Source of the DNA: G963663735 sp963663735
GTDB taxonomy: Bacteria; Acidobacteriota; UBA6911; RPQK01; JAPXNP01
DNA length: 64,000 bases
Assembly: GCA_963663735.2 (NCBI GenBank)
Contig: CAXXHN010000001.1
Span: 1,178,001-1,242,000, forward strand
Direction: 5' to 3'
Shown: piece by piece, positions 62,371 to 64,000 of the stretch
Numbering within the stretch: the stretch's first letter is position 1
Layout of the letters: each line of letters opens with the position of its first letter
Notes under the pieces: model-generated
What the model saw: only the letters and a program-made list of their open reading frames with translations
Told to the model about the DNA's origin: nothing
Databases searched by the model: none
Position numbers and translations under genes: made by a program

Positions 62371-62910
62371 TCATTCTGTCAAGAATTCAACAGTTTCCTT
62401 CAATTCTCCGGGATGCCCCTGTTTCAAGGCCTGGAGCAGTTGGCGTTCCATGTAGATTGCTCTAATGATCCTCACCATTGATTTTTTGGCTCCTTCGCCC
62501 GAAGAATCCCCTGCAGATGGAGATGAATAATCCCGGAGAGATAAATCCCTCGCCCCCTTTTTCTTTTTCGGGCGAGGAGCTGCGCTGGGTGGCGTCAAGG
62601 TTCCAGCCAGTTCTCTCAAGGCGGAAGCCACTTCTTCCTTTTGCAGGAAATCCTCTCCCCCCGGTAGCTCAGAGCAGGCTCGAAGAATGGTGGCGAAAGG
62701 TTCACTGATCCTTTGACAGGAGGATGCTACCAGTGCAACATTGCCAATTTTCTTCAAGGCTTTATCCCTGGATCTGGCTATCCTTTTCCTGCGTCTGGAA
62801 CTGATAATCGCAGCCAGGCTGAAAATGATCAGGATCGCCCCGACACCAATTATGATGACCAATACAGGTTCCATGTTTACCAGTTTACTCAGCTTTTCTA
62901 TTTGTTCCAT
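62371..62910 (-). CDS. Single-TM protein of unknown function
   Basis: 179 residues: one strong hydrophobic segment (about 14-36, EPVLVIIIGVGAILIIFSLA), then a basic cytoplasmic stretch (SSRRRKRIARSRDKAL), a helical part, a Lys/Pro linker and a C-terminal helix (SMVRIIRAIYMERQLLQAL). No family recognised. It overlaps the TPR gene by 13 bp (ATG inside the last codons), so it is translationally coupled to it and to gyrA upstream. Confidence 0.65.
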   Translation of the reverse strand: MEQIEKLSKLVNMEPVLVIIIGVGAILIIFSLAAIISSRRRKRIARSRDKALKKIGNVALVASSCQRISEPFATILRACSELPGGEDFLQKEEVASALRELAGTLTPPSAAPRPKKKKGARDLSLRDYSSPSAGDSSGEGAKKSMVRIIRAIYMERQLLQALKQGHPGELKETVEFLTE

Positions 62911-63722
62911 AATTCCAGATTATAATATTGCCTCTTTTCGAGCAGCCGGTCCAGTATTTCTTTTTTTCTTTCATCAGGAACTTCACTTTCACTGATACTT
63001 TCAGCTACTGAAATGGCTTCATTTAACCGGTCCTCCGCCTCGTAACTCTCAATCAGGAGAAGTTTTGCCTGGAGGACACTATCAAGACAGGCTTTATTTT
63101 CCACAACCTCCTTGAATACTTCTATAGATTCTTCGTACTGCTTTTTGACCTGAAAAACAATCCCTATCCTGAGAAGAGCCTGGCAGACATACTTTGCTCC
63201 CTTTGCCCTGCTCCTCACCAGCTGATACTGTTCCGACGCTTCATTGATCTCCTCCTGCTTAAAAAGAGCATCACCCATCCAAAGGCGAATTTCACTTACC
63301 TGCTCTTCAGGAAGATCGTATTCCAGTGCCGCCTTCCAGTGTAATACCGCGGAGGAGGGTTCATTCAAATCCTTATCAAATATTTCAGCAAGGTATTTAT
63401 GGGCTTCCGGGGCCATAGGTGAATTGGGATATTCTGAGGTAAGCTGCTGAAAAAATTCAATAGCTGAAGGAATATCATAAAGGTTAAGGTAATAGGTGGT
63501 AGCTACTTCCCAAAGCGCGTCATCAGCCAGGCTGCTGCGAGGGTATAACCTTACAATTTCCCGGAAAAGCCTGGCAGCTTCAAAATAGTCTTCATTTCTC
63601 CAGACTTCCCGAGCCCGGTCGAAGCAGACCTTTACTTCATGTTCTTTTCTTACAAAAATCCAGGAGGAAACAACAAAAATTGCAACGGCCGCCAAAACAG
63701 CCCAGCTAAAGTTCCTCTTCAT
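62898..63722 (-). CDS. Membrane-anchored tetratricopeptide-repeat protein
   Basis: 274 residues. One N-terminal hydrophobic helix (about 8-24) followed by TPR-like repeats: EVWRNEDYFEAARLFREIVR, DIPSAIEFFQQLTSEYPNSP, EEINEASEQYQLVRSRAKGA, KKQYEESIEVFKEVVENKAC, and DRLNEAISVAESISES. It resembles BamD/YfgM/Tol-type outer-membrane-associated TPR proteins in layout and probably scaffolds a complex on the periplasmic side. It overlaps gyrA by 17 bp and the next gene by 13 bp. Confidence 0.8.
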   Translation of the reverse strand: MKRNFSWAVLAAVAIFVVSSWIFVRKEHEVKVCFDRAREVWRNEDYFEAARLFREIVRLYPRSSLADDALWEVATTYYLNLYDIPSAIEFFQQLTSEYPNSPMAPEAHKYLAEIFDKDLNEPSSAVLHWKAALEYDLPEEQVSEIRLWMGDALFKQEEINEASEQYQLVRSRAKGAKYVCQALLRIGIVFQVKKQYEESIEVFKEVVENKACLDSVLQAKLLLIESYEAEDRLNEAISVAESISESEVPDERKKEILDRLLEKRQYYNLELWNK

Positions 63723-64000
63723 CCTCTCCAGCTTCCTCTTTCGTTTCTACCAGAGATAAATCAGCCACCCTGTCATCAGAATCCACTTCAATCAGTCTGA
63801 CTCCCTGGGCACTACGGGAAACTGTACGCCTGATGTGCCCGGTTTCCAACCGGATGATTTTGCCCTTTTCAGTTATCAGGATGAGTTCATCGTCATCCGA
63901 AGTGAGGATATTACCGACACAGCTGCCGTTTCTTTCACTGGTGCTGATATTAAATACCCCCTGTCCTCCTCGCCTTTGACTTCTGAAGGCTTTAAGCTCA
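63706..64000 (-). CDS. gyrA: DNA gyrase subunit A, C-terminal end (5' part outside window)
   Basis: Hand translation of this minus frame, open from the right edge to TAG at 63708-63706, gives the last 97 codons: FRSQRRGGQGVFNISTSERN, GKIIRLETGHIRRTVSRSAQ, GVRLIEVDSDDRVADLSL and an acidic tail. This matches the last blades of the GyrA beta-pinwheel, which wraps DNA; ParC is less likely because of the acidic tail and blade pattern. The next gene's ATG lies inside its last codons (17-bp overlap). Confidence 0.85.
   Translation of the reverse strand, partial: ELKAFRSQRRGGQGVFNISTSERNGSCVGNILTSDDDELILITEKGKIIRLETGHIRRTVSRSAQGVRLIEVDSDDRVADLSLVETKEEAGEDEEEL

Noticed and set aside
1..64000. CRISPR arrays, rRNA genes, prophage or transposase genes
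   Set aside because: I saw no regularly spaced repeats, no rRNA sequence, and no intact transposase, integrase or phage structural gene in any frame.

Overview
The window reads as chromosome from an anaerobic, saccharolytic, diderm (Gram-negative-type) bacterium. A TonB-dependent receptor implies an outer membrane; there are several lipobox and twin-arginine signals, an oxygen-sensitive glycyl-radical enzyme with its activase, a pyruvate:ferredoxin oxidoreductase (PFOR) and a pyrophosphate-type phosphofructokinase. Lipoprotein DUF1080 proteins, GH2 and GH29 glycosidases and Tat-exported Gfo/Idh enzymes resemble the gene content of FCB/PVC-type lineages, but I cannot place the phylum from sequence alone.

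Layout. 1-3.7 kb (minus): a cation/proton antiporter fused to universal-stress domains, running off the left edge, then an ECF sigma factor / membrane protein / Spy-like periplasmic protein operon. 3.8-10.2 kb (plus): two AI-2E-family membrane proteins flanking an alpha/beta hydrolase, then a secreted GH2 glycosidase. 10.3-16.9 kb (minus): PPi-phosphofructokinase, deoC, a HypD-like glycyl-radical enzyme, its activase and a DUF1080 lipoprotein. 17.1-22.8 kb (mostly plus): Tat-exported amidase, thioredoxin-like protein, ferredoxin-nitroreductase, saccharopine-dehydrogenase-like protein and a zinc-ribbon protein. 22.8-28 kb is the accessory zone: a frameshifted CE15-like esterase, an orphan radical SAM protein, a degraded higA remnant, a GNAT gene directly followed by an integron-type attC site, a second weaker attC-like element, and long stretches without genes. 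28-40 kb: amidohydrolase, alpha-L-fucosidase, exported amidase_2 protein, S9 oligopeptidase lipoprotein, TPP enzyme, CocE-type hydrolase and MATE transporter. 40-49 kb (plus): cysteine desulfurase, proB-proA, and a biotin-dependent carboxyltransferase operon (PccB/MmdA-like subunit, small protein, OadA/PycB-like subunit with biotin domain, biotin ligase). 49-60 kb (minus): Tat-exported Gfo/Idh oxidoreductase with a double-DUF1080 lipoprotein, thiamine-binding protein, TonB receptor, and a very long PFOR interrupted by one frameshift. 60-64 kb (minus): purine nucleoside phosphorylase, CNT nucleoside transporter, rpsU, a one-TM protein, a TPR protein and the C-terminus of gyrA.

How the genes fit together. 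Secreted glycosidases and lipoproteins would release sugars; the PPi-dependent PFK and PFOR would carry glycolysis to acetyl-CoA and reduced ferredoxin; the biotin carboxyltransferase operon fits methylmalonyl-CoA/oxaloacetate interconversion in propionate or succinate metabolism; PNP, the CNT transporter and deoC fit nucleoside salvage. Two genes (PFOR and the CE15-like esterase) each carry one apparent single-base deletion, which may be sequencing error or real decay. The clearest unusual items are the integron attC/GNAT cassette without an integrase in view, and the roughly 1650-residue PFOR with a tethered C-terminal ferredoxin.
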